NCBI RefSeq assembly: GCF_900112615.1
Contig: NZ_FOMK01000002.1
Span: 744,001 to 808,000, forward strand
Origin: Chitinophaga sp. CF118
GTDB taxonomy: Bacteria > Bacteroidota > Bacteroidia > Chitinophagales > Chitinophagaceae
Reading direction: 5' to 3'
DNA: 64,000 bases
The position numbers and the translations under genes are program-made. The notes beneath the pieces were generated by a model that was given only the letters and a program-made list of their open reading frames with translations, searched no databases and was not told the origin of the DNA. Positions within the stretch are counted from its first letter, which is position 1. The number at the start of each line of letters is the position of its first letter. Shown piece by piece: positions 26,297 through 35,340 of the stretch.

Positions 26297-27631
26297 ATGT
26301 TTGACCTGGCCATAAAAGGAAATAAAATACTTACCCCTGATGGAATCAGGAAAACCATTGTTATTATTAAAGATGGTCTGATCCTGGACCTTGTTAATGA
26401 CCTTCCGGCAGATGCAAATGTGATAGATATTAAGGACAAAATACTGATGCCCGGTATTACTGATCCACACGTACATATCAATGAACCCGGCAGAACCAGC
26501 TGGGAAGGCTTTGAAACGGCTACCATGTCTGCACTGGCAGGAGGTATTACCACACTGGTAGATATGCCGTTAAATTCGTCGCCCGTTACCACCACCGTAA
26601 ATGCGCTGGAGGAAAAGTTACTCTCGGCAACCAATAAACTCTATACCAACTGCGGATTCTGGGGAGGTATTGTTCCGGGTAATGATAAAGAAATAACCGG
26701 ATTGATCCGTAGTGGTGTACTGGGGTTCAAAGTCTTTCTCACTCATTCCGGTATTGACGATTTCCCTGCAACCCCAGGTTATGAGCTGAAAAAAGTAATG
26801 CCTGTAATTGCAAAACATAAACTGCCTTTACTGGTGCACTGTGAAATATCCACACAGGTAATACCTCCACCAGTGAGTGATGTACGTTCTTACCCCGCAT
26901 ATCTTGCTTCCCGTCCGCGGCAATGGGAGAATGAAGCCATTTCATTGATGATCCGGTTATGTGAAGCGTATAACTGCCCGGTACACATTGTACATCTATC
27001 CTCTTCCGATGCTATCGGGCAGATATTGAGGGCAAAAATCAGGGGCCTACCACTGACGGTTGAGACGGCTCCCCATTATTTATATTTTAATGCAGAAGAT
27101 ATTCCGGATGGTCAAACACAATTCAAATGTGCACCTCCTATCCGGGAAAGAGCCAATAATAATCTCCTTTGGGAAGCATTGCAGGCTGGTATCATAGACT
27201 TTGTTGCCACAGACCACTCTCCCGCCCCACCGGAACTGAAACTACTGGAAAGCGGGAATTTAACTAAAGCCTGGGGAGGTATTGCGTCCTTACAACTGGC
27301 ACTACCCATATTATGGACGGCTGCCAGGAAAAGGGGTATTACGCTTGAACAGATTGGAAGCTGGCTGTGCGAAAAACCAACACAACTGACAGGCACATAT
27401 CAGCGAAAAGGCAGGATAGCGCCAGGCTATGATGCAGACCTGGTAATATGGGATGCAGAAAAACAGTTTACAGTCACCGCAGAAGGATTATATCACAAAC
27501 ATAAAGTTACCCCTTACCTGAATGAAACATTATACGGTGTAGTAGAGCAAACCTATTTGCAGGGTGTTAAGGTATTTGATAACGGTACATTTTCACATCC
27601 ACCGGCGGGAAAAATCATCAGCAGATTATGA
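26297..27631 (+). CDS. allB: Allantoinase
   Basis: A 444-residue amidohydrolase hydrolysing S-allantoin to allantoate. Metal-site motifs are DPHVHINEPGRTSWEGFETA, the carboxylated-Lys strand GVLGFKVFLTHSG, LVHCE, VHIVHLSSSDA and FVATDHSPAPPELK. The end contains the usual RKGRIAPGYDADLVIWD. The start at ATG 26297 was chosen because MFDLAIKGNKILTPDG begins the amidohydrolase beta domain; an upstream in-frame ATG would overlap the uricase start. The stop overlaps the allC start by 4 bp. Confidence 0.93.
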   Translation: MFDLAIKGNKILTPDGIRKTIVIIKDGLILDLVNDLPADANVIDIKDKILMPGITDPHVHINEPGRTSWEGFETATMSALAGGITTLVDMPLNSSPVTTTVNALEEKLLSATNKLYTNCGFWGGIVPGNDKEITGLIRSGVLGFKVFLTHSGIDDFPATPGYELKKVMPVIAKHKLPLLVHCEISTQVIPPPVSDVRSYPAYLASRPRQWENEAISLMIRLCEAYNCPVHIVHLSSSDAIGQILRAKIRGLPLTVETAPHYLYFNAEDIPDGQTQFKCAPPIRERANNNLLWEALQAGIIDFVATDHSPAPPELKLLESGNLTKAWGGIASLQLALPILWTAARKRGITLEQIGSWLCEKPTQLTGTYQRKGRIAPGYDADLVIWDAEKQFTVTAEGLYHKHKVTPYLNETLYGVVEQTYLQGVKVFDNGTFSHPPAGKIISRL

Positions 27632-28866
27632 GTTATCTACAAAGAGCTGAAGGGGTACTGCATAGAATCCAGGCACTGGCTGCCATCAGTGATGATGCGC
27701 ATGGAATTACACGTACATTCGGATCCGCCGCATTTATGGCTGGCAGCAAACAAGTATTGCACTGGATGCAGGAAGCCGGTTTGCAGGTGCGGGTAGATAA
27801 TATTGGCAACGTACGGGGCCGATGGAACTGTGGTGATATAAAGGCAAAGACATTTGTAATTGCATCGCATATAGACACTGTAATCAATGCGGGGGCATTT
27901 GATGGCCCCCTGGGTGTACTGGCAGCACTCGATATCGTAACACATCTTTTACAGTCAGCACAGCCTGTTCCTTTCAACATAGAAGTTATTGCATTTAGTG
28001 ATGAAGAAGGTGTCCGTTTTCATACTACCTTCCTTGGAAGTAAAACAGTTACCGGTTCATTTGATCATCACTTGCATGATAAAAAAGATGCAGCAGGCAT
28101 AACACTGAAAGAGGTGATCGGTACAATGGGGGGTAATACCACTGAATTATATCAGGATGTTATTCCTCCGGCAAGCTGGCAGGGATATTTTGAGATTCAT
28201 ATAGAGCAGGGACCTGTATTATACGATCGCAATATTCCCGTTGCCGTAGTACATGCCATTGCAGGGCAGCAAAGAATCATGGTAACCATCAAAGGGATGG
28301 CTGGCCATGCAGGCACGGTGCCGATGGATAAACGGCAGGATGCCTTGTGTGGTGCTGCCGCCTTCATCCTTGCAGTGGAACAATGGGCATTGCAGCATAA
28401 AGATGCTATCGTTGCCACCGTGGGCTATTTGCAGGTGATGAATGCCGCCAGTAATGTTATTCCCGGCGAGGTTACTCTTAGTCTTGATCTCCGGAGTGCC
28501 AATGAAAACATGCTGCACAATGCACATACAGCCTTATATACAATAGGTGTTGAACTTTGTAAAGAACGGCAGCTTATCTTTGAATGGCAAACTATTCAGC
28601 AAACAAAACCGGTCGATTGTGATCCTTTCATGAGCGGGTTATTAGAGCAGTCCATTACCGAAGCCGGGTATGATGCCATCCGGCTGGTAAGTGGTGCAGG
28701 GCATGATGCCGTACCCGTTTCAGATGTATCACCGGTATGTATGCTGTTTGTAAAATGCTATAAAGGAATCAGTCATCATCCGCAGGAAAATGTACTGTTA
28801 GAAGATATAGCTGCAGCACTGAAAGTATCAGATCAATTTATGCTTCACCTTATCAAACAACCCTAA
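27628..28866 (+). CDS. allC: Allantoate amidohydrolase (M20 family)
   Basis: A 412-residue M20-type metallohydrolase that converts allantoate to (S)-ureidoglycine, releasing ammonia and CO2. Metal ligands are in ASHIDTV, GAFDGPLGVLAAL, FSDEEGVRF and HIEQGPVL, with SGAGHDAVPV near the end. It opens with an allantoate-type IQALAAISDDAHGITRTF, close to the GIxRxxxS/T pattern. Sibling hydantoinase/carbamoylase enzymes share these motifs, but the neighbours favour allantoate. Start overlaps allB by 4 bp; allE follows after 1 bp. Confidence 0.9.
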   Translation: MSYLQRAEGVLHRIQALAAISDDAHGITRTFGSAAFMAGSKQVLHWMQEAGLQVRVDNIGNVRGRWNCGDIKAKTFVIASHIDTVINAGAFDGPLGVLAALDIVTHLLQSAQPVPFNIEVIAFSDEEGVRFHTTFLGSKTVTGSFDHHLHDKKDAAGITLKEVIGTMGGNTTELYQDVIPPASWQGYFEIHIEQGPVLYDRNIPVAVVHAIAGQQRIMVTIKGMAGHAGTVPMDKRQDALCGAAAFILAVEQWALQHKDAIVATVGYLQVMNAASNVIPGEVTLSLDLRSANENMLHNAHTALYTIGVELCKERQLIFEWQTIQQTKPVDCDPFMSGLLEQSITEAGYDAIRLVSGAGHDAVPVSDVSPVCMLFVKCYKGISHHPQENVLLEDIAAALKVSDQFMLHLIKQP

Positions 28867-28867
28867 T

Positions 28868-29602
28868 ATGGAAATATCAGCACTCACAAGATCTGTTGTA
28901 AAAAATAATCACGCTGTGATTTGTCCGGATGGATACGTAAACAGTATTGTACCAGGATGGCTGCATTGTAAAGTAACCGTTATCATTAATGAACAGATGG
29001 GTGCCCGCTTCTGCCAAACGTTGATTACACTCAATGAAAAAAGCCGTCTCACAGGCGTAACAGCAGCCTCCCAGATCTTCTTTTATGTGATCCAGGGACA
29101 ATGCACAGTCAATGAAAAGGTACTCAGTGCCGGGCAATATGTTTATATTCCTGTAGGGAAAGAATATATAATTAATAATGCTGCTGAAGATACGCAACTG
29201 CTCAGCTTTCATAAAGTATATGAAGAGCTGCCCGGATACCATATTCCTCCCGTTCTTTATGGAGATGCAGCTACTGTAACAGGCGCTCCTTTCCTTGGGG
29301 ATCCCGCATTACGTTTACAAACGTTACTGCCTGATGAACTGGAGTTTGATATGGCCGTAAATATTTTCACGTATGATCCCGGCGGGCATCTTCCATTTGT
29401 AGAAACACATATTATGGAGCATGGATTAATTTATCTGCAGGGGCAGGGCGTATACATGCTGGATCATCAGTGGTACCCCATTAAAAAAGGAGATGCTATC
29501 TGGATGGCACCATATTGCCAGCAGTGGTTCACCGCTATGGGAAAAGAACCTGCCGTGTACATCTATTACAAAAATGTAAACCGCTTTCCTACCAGTATAT
29601 GA
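28868..29602 (+). CDS. allE: (S)-ureidoglycine aminohydrolase (bicupin)
   Basis: A 244-residue double-cupin enzyme that turns (S)-ureidoglycine into (S)-ureidoglycolate and ammonia. The metal-binding second cupin shows PFVETHIMEHGLIYLQGQGV and later GDAIWMAPYCQQWFTA, typical of YlbA/UGHY. The first cupin (GQCTVNEKVLSAGQYVYIP) lacks the His set. The 3' end overlaps uraD by 4 bp. It is the last committed allantoin-branch enzyme present; the next step (ureidoglycolate lyase or dehydrogenase) is not encoded here. Confidence 0.9.
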   Translation: MEISALTRSVVKNNHAVICPDGYVNSIVPGWLHCKVTVIINEQMGARFCQTLITLNEKSRLTGVTAASQIFFYVIQGQCTVNEKVLSAGQYVYIPVGKEYIINNAAEDTQLLSFHKVYEELPGYHIPPVLYGDAATVTGAPFLGDPALRLQTLLPDELEFDMAVNIFTYDPGGHLPFVETHIMEHGLIYLQGQGVYMLDHQWYPIKKGDAIWMAPYCQQWFTAMGKEPAVYIYYKNVNRFPTSI

Positions 29603-30072
29603 AATTAAATGAGCTGTCATTATCCGCTTTAGAGGAAGCACTCAGTAAATGCTGTGGCGCCACTGCCTGGGTAAAAAAGATGCTGACTATTTTCCCTGTC
29701 AAAGATGAAGACAGCCTGTTAGCTGCCGCTACCCGCTACTGGCACGAGTGCTCGCCGGCCGACTGGCTCGAAGCATTTGATCATCATCCAAAAATTGGTG
29801 GTCAAACAACCAGTAAATGGGCAGCACAAGAACAGTCTTCCGTAGCACATACAACTCCATCCGTATTGCAGGCGTTAGCAACAGGAAACCAGCTTTACCA
29901 GGAGAAATTCGGTTATATCTTCATTGTTTGCGCTACCGGAAAACCAGCGGAAGAAATGCTCTCCCTGCTGAATGAAAGACTAACACACACACCATCGGCA
30001 GAAATTAAAATTGCGATGGAAGAACAGGATAAAATCACCCGGATAAGATTAAAAAAACTATTAGCCTCATGA
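29599..30072 (+). CDS. uraD: 2-oxo-4-hydroxy-4-carboxy-5-ureidoimidazoline (OHCU) decarboxylase
   Basis: A 157-residue helical enzyme that decarboxylates OHCU to S-allantoin. The key motif FDHHPKIGG supplies the catalytic His. EQSSVA and YQEKFGYIFIVCATGK with LLNERL match the family. The ATG at 29599 (MKLNELSLSALEE) fits the family length and overlaps allE by 4 bp; longer in-frame starts lie inside allE. It overlaps uraH by 4 bp, placing the two enzymes that process 5-hydroxyisourate side by side. Confidence 0.92.
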   Translation: MKLNELSLSALEEALSKCCGATAWVKKMLTIFPVKDEDSLLAAATRYWHECSPADWLEAFDHHPKIGGQTTSKWAAQEQSSVAHTTPSVLQALATGNQLYQEKFGYIFIVCATGKPAEEMLSLLNERLTHTPSAEIKIAMEEQDKITRIRLKKLLAS

Positions 30073-30407
30073 GTCAGATCACAACACATATACTGGATAT
30101 CGCACGTGGAATACCCGCACAGGGAGTTCCCGTTATATTATACAGGCAACACGATGATTACTGGGATGTTGTAGCCGCCAATACCACTAATAAAGAAGGA
30201 CGGATCAAAGAGTTTCCGGATCAGAACGGAAAATTAGAACCCGGTAATTATAAGTTAAAATTTGAGACAAAAGAATATTTTGAACGGAATGATACAACCT
30301 CTTTTTTCCCATTCGTAGAAGTTGTATTTACCGTAAGTGAAGGTAAACATTATCATGTGCCTTTGCTGCTCAGTCCATTCGGATACTCCACTTACAGAGG
30401 GTCATGA
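30069..30407 (+). CDS. uraH: 5-hydroxyisourate hydrolase (transthyretin-like)
   Basis: A 112-residue transthyretin-related protein hydrolysing 5-hydroxyisourate to OHCU. Family landmarks are THILDIARGIPAQGVPVIL at the N-terminus, KEGRIKEF, and the C-terminal tetrapeptide YRGS (STYRGS). No signal peptide, so it is cytoplasmic. It overlaps uraD by 4 bp and is followed after 15 bp by the DUF6986 gene. Confidence 0.95.
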   Translation: MSQITTHILDIARGIPAQGVPVILYRQHDDYWDVVAANTTNKEGRIKEFPDQNGKLEPGNYKLKFETKEYFERNDTTSFFPFVEVVFTVSEGKHYHVPLLLSPFGYSTYRGS

Positions 30408-30422
30408 TCTAAAAAAAAACAT

Positions 30423-31841
30423 ATGCAGTTCTCTATAACAGACCATGAAAAAACAACTTTACTGGATACACTGAAATCGGCCAATCTTAAATTCCAGCAA
30501 ACATATCCCGGCGATAAGCCGGACCGTCAGCCGGTGCATACCGTATATGGAGGTGCCAACCTGTTCAAAGCCGATACCTGTAAAAAGATGGGTGAGATAG
30601 CTCTGCAACATCTGCATACGAACGCGCCAAATTTTGTCGTATTCGCAAAAGCATTACAGTTGGAAGGAGCAGCATCACTCCCCGATACGGCAGCCGGAAT
30701 AGCCGCCCTTACACAGGGGTTGAAAAAGTCATCTCCTCACTGGTTGTTCCAGGCGGTGTACAATAAGATCATTCGTAAACTGCAAACAGAACCTGTAGAA
30801 GATTTCCGTATTGATTTTGAAGACGGATTCGGTAACCGGCCGGATGAGGAAGAAGATGCTACCGCCATCACTGCCGCTAAAGAGCTGGCACTTGGCATGC
30901 AACACAACACCATTTCTCCATTCATAGGAATCCGGATCAAACCCTTTACTGAAGATCTGAAATACCGGAGTGTGCGTACACTCGACCTCTTTCTGACCAC
31001 CCTGCTGGAACAAACACATGGCAAACTACCCGCTAATTTTGTGGTGATGCTGCCTAAAGTTACTATACCAGAGCAGGTAACCACACTCGTCCGCCTGTTC
31101 GAGCTTTTTGAAAAAACACACCAGCTGGTACCAGGCAGCCTGCAAATGGAAACTATGGTAGAAGCCACACAGATCATTATGGACGAAGAAGGGCGTAACC
31201 CGCTGATGAGAATCATCAGGGCCAGTGAAGGGAGATGTATAGCGGCACATTTCGGCACCTATGACTATACCGCATCCTGTGGTATTACTGCCAGGTATCA
31301 GACCATGGCACATCCTGTTTGCGACTTCGCTCATCATATGACCAAAGTCGCATTGGGAGGTACCGGCATCTTTTTGTCTGATGGCGCTACCAATGTGATA
31401 CCTGTGGGTCCTCATAAAGGAGAGCATTTAACCTTTGAACAACAGGCGGAGAACAGGGAAAGTATTTATCATGCGTGGCGCACGGGCTTCCATCATACCA
31501 CCCATTCGCTCATTAACGGATTTTACCAGGGCTGGGACCTTAATCCGGCACAATTGCCCATGCGCTACGCCGCTACATATCATTTCTTTTTAAGTAATTA
31601 TGAAGATGCTGTATTCAGACTGAAAACCTTCGTTGAAAGAGCTGCCATCTCCACACTTACCAGGGACATCTTTGATGATGCTGCCACCGGACAAGGGCTG
31701 CTAAATTTCTTCATTAAAGCAATCAATTGTGGTGCAATATCAGAAGAAGAAGTTCTGGTAACAGGCTTAACGATAAAAGAAGTCCGGAGCCGGTCGTTCT
31801 ATCGGATTATAGAAGGCAGAAGAGAACAACACCCTCATTAA
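30423..31841 (+). CDS. DUF6986 / HpcH-HpaI aldolase-like (malate-synthase-related) protein
   Basis: A 472-residue TIM-barrel protein of the HpcH/HpaI aldolase-citrate lyase-malate synthase superfamily. It is often annotated 'phosphoenolpyruvate kinase' or DUF6986. Motifs are FRIDFEDGFGNRPDEEEDAT (acidic metal-binding face), FIGIRIKPF, VVMLPKVTIPEQV, LQMETMVEA and AHFGTYDYTASCGI. Relatives are found next to allantoin genes in other phyla. As last gene of the purine operon, 15 bp after uraH, it may consume glyoxylate or another C2/C3 product of ureidoglycolate. The reaction is unproven. Confidence 0.75.
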   Translation: MQFSITDHEKTTLLDTLKSANLKFQQTYPGDKPDRQPVHTVYGGANLFKADTCKKMGEIALQHLHTNAPNFVVFAKALQLEGAASLPDTAAGIAALTQGLKKSSPHWLFQAVYNKIIRKLQTEPVEDFRIDFEDGFGNRPDEEEDATAITAAKELALGMQHNTISPFIGIRIKPFTEDLKYRSVRTLDLFLTTLLEQTHGKLPANFVVMLPKVTIPEQVTTLVRLFELFEKTHQLVPGSLQMETMVEATQIIMDEEGRNPLMRIIRASEGRCIAAHFGTYDYTASCGITARYQTMAHPVCDFAHHMTKVALGGTGIFLSDGATNVIPVGPHKGEHLTFEQQAENRESIYHAWRTGFHHTTHSLINGFYQGWDLNPAQLPMRYAATYHFFLSNYEDAVFRLKTFVERAAISTLTRDIFDDAATGQGLLNFFIKAINCGAISEEEVLVTGLTIKEVRSRSFYRIIEGRREQHPH

Positions 31842-31858
31842 GCTGACTATTGTATTGT

Positions 31859-32830
31859 TCAACTGGTTGTCTTAAAGCTCCCTGTTTCAGGGTGTCCACC
31901 TTTTTTGTAACGCATGGTATCCTTCTGGTACCACTGGTTCTGCCCCTGAACCATGATGCCCAGATAATGTACAAACTGCTCCACGGAAGCATTATGACGG
32001 CCAAAGTCTGGCATCTGTTTACCCATTTCAACAATACATGCCACATCATTATCGTGGATTATCAATGCCTGTGCATTTGCATCTTCCAGGGAAAGATCAT
32101 ACTTATGTTGTAATACAAGAACCAGGTTGAGTGGTTCACGGCCAACATCCTTCAGCAAAGAATAGAAATCATTGCACCATGCAAAGACTCTTGCTGCCAG
32201 CCGGTACAGTTCCTGCATATAATCGCTGTACATAACTTCGTCCGGCAGGATATTATCCAGCTGCATTTCTATCAGATCCAGGTAAGCCTGCACTCCGATT
32301 GTTCTTTCCCGTAAGTCCATAAAGTAATCCAGATCGGGAAAATGCATCACTCCTTTAAAGGGTATTTCTTCCTGCATACTGTCTATCCACACCAGCACAT
32401 TCCGGGTAAATCTCCGCACCCAATATGCCGGCATCAGGTGATAGAGCACATCCCGGATATCTGCCAGGATCCCGAAAAAAGGGGCATCATCTGTATGTAA
32501 TGCGCTACCTTCCAGAATATCGATTGCACGGGAATGCAGGGCTTTCAATTCTGCCAGGTCACTGAATTCATAAAAATCGTCGAAGATCGTTCCCCATAAC
32601 ATAAACCGCGCAGCCACCTGTAAATGAGTATAGCTACGCATCTCCGGCAAACAGCGGGCACTGATTTTGCCGAAATTACTCAGCTGGTATTTCAACCGCA
32701 TTTTCTCTGGTAAAAAATTGAAATCCTCTTCCAGCCATTTGATAGTATCTGCCGCAATGGCTTCTGACCAGGGGCTGATCAGAGATGGGAAGGTGTAAAC
32801 CGGCAGCGGTAACAAGGATAAGTTGTTCAT
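31859..32830 (-). CDS. Bacterial class I terpene synthase
   Basis: A 323-residue terpene cyclase, converting a prenyl diphosphate (FPP or GGPP) to a cyclic terpene in the cytoplasm. All hallmark motifs are present: the aspartate-rich FDDFYE near residue 83, the NSE-type triad NDFYSLLKD near 225 (N, S and the acidic residue in order), and the C-terminal pair WYQKDTMRY. A pyrophosphate-sensor Arg is likely within DLRERTIGV near 180. It runs convergent to the purine operon, 17 bp from it, and is 72 bp after a hybrid histidine kinase on the same strand. No P450, prenyltransferase or methyltransferase is adjacent. Chain length and product cannot be predicted. Confidence 0.88.
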   Translation of the reverse strand: MNNLSLLPLPVYTFPSLISPWSEAIAADTIKWLEEDFNFLPEKMRLKYQLSNFGKISARCLPEMRSYTHLQVAARFMLWGTIFDDFYEFSDLAELKALHSRAIDILEGSALHTDDAPFFGILADIRDVLYHLMPAYWVRRFTRNVLVWIDSMQEEIPFKGVMHFPDLDYFMDLRERTIGVQAYLDLIEMQLDNILPDEVMYSDYMQELYRLAARVFAWCNDFYSLLKDVGREPLNLVLVLQHKYDLSLEDANAQALIIHDNDVACIVEMGKQMPDFGRHNASVEQFVHYLGIMVQGQNQWYQKDTMRYKKGGHPETGSFKTTS

Positions 32831-32902
32831 ATAAAAAGTAATTTGATTCCGTAAAAGTTACGGAACCAACCTTACTTAATAAAAGTCACACCATATATCC
32901 TG

Positions 32903-34609
32903 CTAGATCCGGATTGTAAATGCTTTTAGAATGTTACACTTTAAATCACTAAGGGTATAGGGTTTCTGGAGGAACAGCAATGCACCTGCTGCTGCAGCCT
33001 CTTCGCGTAGAACATTAGAGTTTTCAGACGATGCAACAATAATCAGTACATCTGGCAAAAGTTCGTAATGCCTTATTTCTCTGACTACTTCAAGCCCATT
33101 TCTGTCGGGCAACTGAACATCTATCAGGATCAGGTCCGGAAGAAAATGTATTGCTTTCTGAATACCATCTTCTGCATTACAGGCCATTACAACGTCTGTA
33201 CATCCCAGCATTTCAAAACATTGACAACCATATTCCAGTGTCATAGGGTCATCATCCACTAATAAAACAGATTTACCAGCTAACAGGGACGAATACTGTA
33301 AGATATCTGATTTTTTATGCAGATCAACACTGTCCGGCGACAATGATTCATGAAAAACAACTGGGATCTCAACCGTAAAACTGGTTCCTTTTCCCTCCTG
33401 ACTTTCAACACTGATTTTTCCGTCAAGGAAATCCACATATCGTTTTGTCAGTACCATTCCTACACCATATCCCTGTATTAATTCATTTTTTTCCGACACA
33501 TACAAGCCATTGTCAAAAATAGTAGATAACCTCTTCCGGTCAATCCCTTTTCCAAAATCAACAACCTGGAAAATCAGAAATGATCCGGATATGTTCATGT
33601 TCACATTCACTTCTACCAGGGAATCGTTATAACTGAACTTAATCGCATTTAACAAAATATTACTGAGGATGGTGATCAGTTTATTTTTATCTGATACAAA
33701 TATTTCGGGCACATTCTCATTCACATCCACTTTAATACCGATCCCCTTCTTCAGCGAAAGCGGTGCATATGTATTAATGATTTCTTTCAGTAAAATCCTT
33801 GTTTCGATCGCTTCTTTTTCATGATTATCATATTTACCGGCCTCAATCTTTGATAGATTCAATCCTGCTTTAACAATATCAGACATCGTGCGTGCAGCAA
33901 TCCCGATAGTATGCAGGTCATTCATATTGACGGTCACGGTATCTGAAGATTGATGCATGTATTTATTGACAGTTGTCATCATTGCTTCCAGCGACTTATT
34001 AATTTCATGGTTTGTTTCACGAAGAAAACTCGTTTTGTTTTCACTGGCACGCTGGTTTTGTTGTACAAAGAAAAGAACAGCAATACATGTTATAATAAAT
34101 ATAATTCCATCGGCCAGCCATTTGATGAGTTCATGCTGCGCATTGGTAAACATCCAGGGAGTAACGATATGAAAATAATCATTGAGATTAATAAGGGTCA
34201 TGGAGATAAATGCTACTAATAATCCCATTCCCCGGATTCGCTGATCTCTGAAAATAAAAACGGCAGTAATAGCCAGGGAAATAAAAAGCATTTTAATGGA
34301 GATACCCTGCCCAAGTAAAATACCAAAGTACACGGCGGCCAGGTTTTGTGTAATCAGCATACACAAGGCACTCAGAAAGTAATGTTTTTTATAGTTGAGG
34401 TACAGGCTTAACATAAACGCCGCCGCTTCCAGAAAGCCCGGCCACATGATAGGCTGATGTGTAATAGCGGTAAGCAAAGGGGCTAATATAACAGCACTGA
34501 TACCAGTTATGAAACTAAGGCTATTTACCAGGCGGATACCACGTCTTGTATCAGAAGGAACATCAGGAGTAATACCTAATTCGACTATGCCTTTTAAAAA
34601 AATTCTCAT
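32903..34609 (-). CDS. Membrane hybrid histidine kinase with C-terminal receiver
   Basis: A 568-residue sensor. Residues ~30-190 contain about six membrane helices with no large periplasmic loop. The DHp helix follows (FLRETNHEINKSLEAMM, phospho-His near 200). The HATPase domain (~300-415) has NAIKFSYND, VDFGKGIDRKRL and GYGVGMVLTKRYVDFLDG. The receiver (~445-568) has LLVDDDP, LILIDVQLPDRNG with the phospho-Asp, and FLQKPY. No DNA-binding output is attached, so a separate regulator or partner is needed. It is upstream of and co-directional with the terpene synthase. Confidence 0.88.
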   Translation of the reverse strand: MRIFLKGIVELGITPDVPSDTRRGIRLVNSLSFITGISAVILAPLLTAITHQPIMWPGFLEAAAFMLSLYLNYKKHYFLSALCMLITQNLAAVYFGILLGQGISIKMLFISLAITAVFIFRDQRIRGMGLLVAFISMTLINLNDYFHIVTPWMFTNAQHELIKWLADGIIFIITCIAVLFFVQQNQRASENKTSFLRETNHEINKSLEAMMTTVNKYMHQSSDTVTVNMNDLHTIGIAARTMSDIVKAGLNLSKIEAGKYDNHEKEAIETRILLKEIINTYAPLSLKKGIGIKVDVNENVPEIFVSDKNKLITILSNILLNAIKFSYNDSLVEVNVNMNISGSFLIFQVVDFGKGIDRKRLSTIFDNGLYVSEKNELIQGYGVGMVLTKRYVDFLDGKISVESQEGKGTSFTVEIPVVFHESLSPDSVDLHKKSDILQYSSLLAGKSVLLVDDDPMTLEYGCQCFEMLGCTDVVMACNAEDGIQKAIHFLPDLILIDVQLPDRNGLEVVREIRHYELLPDVLIIVASSENSNVLREEAAAAGALLFLQKPYTLSDLKCNILKAFTIRI

Positions 34610-34835
34610 GTTACAGGGTTATAGTTATCAACAACAGTTGCAGAAAGGGAAGTCGATTCATACGTTTTGGTTATACAAAATTATTCTGCCAAGGGTTTTG
34701 GATCACAGTGTTATTGTTGTAGTTGTAGTTAGTATCGTGGAATTAATCTGCTAAACAGGTTAACTCAAATCCAAGTTACATTCTTTTTATGTCATAATAT
34801 TGTCTAAATTAGTTGTCACCTATACCAATAGACCA

Positions 34836-35282
34836 ATGGAACTTAGAAATCCTCCACGAAGTAGTATTTTAATCCCTGCTATTTTCGGTAGTATCTTCAC
34901 AATTACTTTTGTATTTTTTATTGCCAGAGAGTGGATGGTAACCGGAGTTATCATTACGCTTTTTGTATATGTGTTGGTTATATTGGCGCCATTACTTACT
35001 ACGTATACAGTTGTTGCTCGTATTAATAATGATCAGCTGGAGATTGAATATATAAAGGGGTATAAAAAGAAATATATGACACTGCATATTGCAGATGTTA
35101 CACTTAGCCTGACAAAGAGAAGGTATCGCAAAAACAGAGAGACTGTTTATGTACTATATGCTTATGAACATAGTAAGTTCCGGCACAATATCAGCAGTAA
35201 TGAAGGGTATACAATGGCAGAATTTGCTGCATTTATTCAACATTTTACATTAGTGAAGGAGCGTTTGAGTACAAAAAACTAA
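34836..35282 (+). CDS. Small membrane protein, possible PH-like domain
   Basis: A 148-residue protein of unknown function. Two close hydrophobic helices (ILIPAIFGSIFTITFVFFIA and VTGVIITLFVYVLVILAPLL) are followed by a ~85-residue cytosolic beta-rich tail (TYTVVARINNDQLEIEYIKG...). Layouts of this type often hold a bacterial PH-like domain. The start at ATG 34836 (MELRNPPRS) is preferred to a TTG 12 codons upstream. It is monocistronic and ends at a strong bidirectional hairpin. Confidence 0.6.
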   Translation: MELRNPPRSSILIPAIFGSIFTITFVFFIAREWMVTGVIITLFVYVLVILAPLLTTYTVVARINNDQLEIEYIKGYKKKYMTLHIADVTLSLTKRRYRKNRETVYVLYAYEHSKFRHNISSNEGYTMAEFAAFIQHFTLVKERLSTKN

Positions 35283-35320
35283 AGGAGTTAGGCTGACCCA
35301 GAGATCAGCTTAACTCCTTT
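35281..35320. terminator. Bidirectional terminator hairpin
   Basis: Arms 35281-35296 (AAAGGAGTTAGGCTGA) and 35305-35320 pair over 16 bp with one mismatch. They lie between a + strand gene that ends at 35282 and a - strand gene that ends at 35341. A-rich and T-rich ends on both sides fit a shared terminator. Confidence 0.75.
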
Positions 35321-35340
35321 ATAATATAAATCATTGATAT

